Positions 62,900 through 64,000 of a DNA stretch of 64,000 nucleotides are shown piece by piece (position 1 is the first letter of the stretch; every line of letters begins with the position of its first letter). The translations under genes and the position numbers were made by a program. The stretch is taken from NCBI GenBank assembly GCA_001606155.1, contig LODT01000028.1:1092735-1156734 (forward strand), in the 5' to 3' direction. The DNA comes from Tieghemostelium lacteum. Its lineage: Eukaryota; Evosea; Eumycetozoa; Dictyosteliales; Raperosteliaceae. Under the pieces are notes generated by a model. That model did no database searches. It saw nothing but the letters and a program-made list of their open reading frames with translations, and was not told the origin of the DNA.

Positions 62900-64000
62900 A
62901 TGGACTATGATAATGAACCACTAATTACTAATAGATGTGATAATAACGATGAGTTATATAGTAGTAATAATAATAACAATAGTAAATTAAAAGACTATTT
63001 TAAATCAATGCAATTTAAAGTTCTCTTGTATCATTCTTGGTTTGTCATTTTATCATTAATCTATTTAGCTGTAGGTTGAACTCTTCTTTGAACCAAAAAT
63101 TTAGAAACTAGTATTAATTACCACTTTGGATATTAGATATCAGTTGGATTACCATTTTTCAACAAAACCCTATTCAAATATTATAATTTTCCATTAACAT
63201 CTAGTTTCTTTCAAACTCTTGGTTCGGCATTCATCTTATTAATTTTCAATATCATTCAATATACCCAACAAAAGCATGATCTAATTTTAAAGAGTTATTT
63301 CTTTGATAAGAATTTCATGTATAAATCGTAAGTATCAAATAATGAACTTAAAAATCACACACAATAGAAATGATGAACATTTTTAGTATTGTATATACAA
63401 CTTTTTATGTTGTTAAAAAAACAAAAAAAAAACAAAAGCATTCATACATTACCAATATTGTATATCAAAATGAACAGTCATTATTCAAAACAATAGTTCA
63501 TACTTTAGAATTAAACACCAGTAACTCTACAGGTGCGAAATATATAGAGTTTTAAATAGAATTCGTGTATATAGAGTTGTACATTAAATATACATGTTTT
63601 AACACGTATATAATGCTATGCTTTTGTTTTAAAACACTTTTCATTTTTATAAATGATAGATTTCTTTCTGATCATTTTTTGTTATATATCACAATAATTT
63701 ATCTTTCAAAAGTTCAATAATATTAACAATATGGAATTATTATAGTTTAATTATGTTACCAGTTTCAATTTGTTTTGCAGGTGTAATGATTCTTACCAAT
63801 CTAGGTATTCAATCAGCACCAATTAATTATCATATAGTTTTTAAATCCACAAATGTAAGAATGTTTTATCATACATCCTAGTAGTAGTGTACAACATTTT
63901 TATTAATGTTTAATAATTTAAATTAGATAATTTGGGTTGTAATATTTTCAATTTTAATTAACAAAGAAAGACCATCTATCTATGAATTTTTAAGTATTGC
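62900..64000 (+). CDS. SLC35/TPT-type sugar-phosphate or nucleotide-sugar transporter, 5' part
   Basis: Four exons keep frame: 62900-63070, 63137-63327, 63746-63854 and 63927 to the window edge. After a polar start (MDYDNEPLITNRCDNNDELY) come membrane segments VLLYHSWFVILSLIYLA and ISVGLPFFNKTLFKYYNFPL with SSFFQTLGSAFILLIFNII. Then follow SLIMLPVSICFAGVMILTNL and NYHIVFKSTNIIWVVIFSIL. The N-K-x-x-F-K-Y...F-P-x-x-x-x-x-x-Q pattern and the late 'Y-x-x-F-K-S-T' helix are typical of triose-phosphate/SLC35 carriers of the Golgi or ER. The intron 63328-63745 is long for this genome. The gene continues past the window; substrate unknown. Confidence 0.75.

Noticed and set aside
63370-63555. 61-codon frame in the transporter's second intron as a nested gene
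   Set aside because: Lys/Thr rich, no domain, and the flanking exons splice across it in a perfect frame.
1-64000. tRNA genes or CRISPR arrays
   Set aside because: No convincing GGTTCGAnnCC box with matching arms was found by eye, and no regularly spaced repeats exist. CRISPR is not expected in a eukaryote.

Overview
The window is nuclear DNA from a dictyostelid social amoeba. It is very AT-rich between genes. Introns are short (about 70-420 bases, GT-AG). Proteins carry Asn and Gln runs written as AAT/AAC and CAA/CAG repeats. Several products are typical of the group: cortexillin, a VPS34 of 816 residues, and a compact class V-like myosin. The coding regions look less AT-biased than I would expect for Dictyostelium discoideum, so I suspect another genus of the group (Cavenderia, Heterostelium or a relative). 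That is inference; I cannot name the species.

Layout. 1-284 is the 3' end of a mitochondrial ribosomal protein S15 gene. 285-5541 is transposon debris: a PD-(D/E)XK-like gene, two broken Polinton pieces in opposite orientation, and a decayed LINE piece. 5542-25621 is a dense host block: myosin V-like (-), cortexillin (-), a VPS9-domain Rab5 exchange factor (+), Mediator subunit 12 (+) and RIF1 (+). 25622-27926 is a junk interval with LINE remnants, a long inverted repeat and decayed coding traces. 27927-37775 is a second host block: VPS34 PI3-kinase (-), a RELCH-like LisH/HEAT protein (-), UDP-glucose pyrophosphorylase (-) and an alanine-glyoxylate-type aminotransferase (+). 37776-40209 is debris with a third Polinton remnant. 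40216-57662 is one Polinton (Maverick) element that looks whole. 58706-64000 returns to host genes: a secreted S28 peptidase, a secreted GMC oxidoreductase, and the start of a SLC35/TPT-type sugar-phosphate transporter that runs off the right edge.

The main discovery is the Polinton. Its ends are near-identical inverted repeats of about 168 bases. They are bounded on both sides by the same 6-base target duplication, TGTAAG, which fixes the element at 17,447 bases. It carries the family's core set: retroviral-type integrase, protein-primed type DNA polymerase B (here with an OTU-like N-terminal region), adenain-like protease, packaging ATPase, double-jelly-roll major capsid protein and a penton-like minor capsid protein. 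It also has a superfamily 3 helicase, a fibre-like protein, two tiny CxCGR zinc fingers, a tiny membrane protein, a DUF5679-like zinc ribbon and a T5orf172/GIY-YIG-like protein. Replication and integration genes lie in the left half, and virion genes lie in one block in the right half. Three broken relatives elsewhere in the window show that this family has inserted repeatedly here. Comparing them suggests that the gene at the right end, next to the zinc ribbon, is swapped between copies.

Host gene models were built by eye from splice sites that keep the reading frame. No database search was possible, so family calls rest on recognised motifs.
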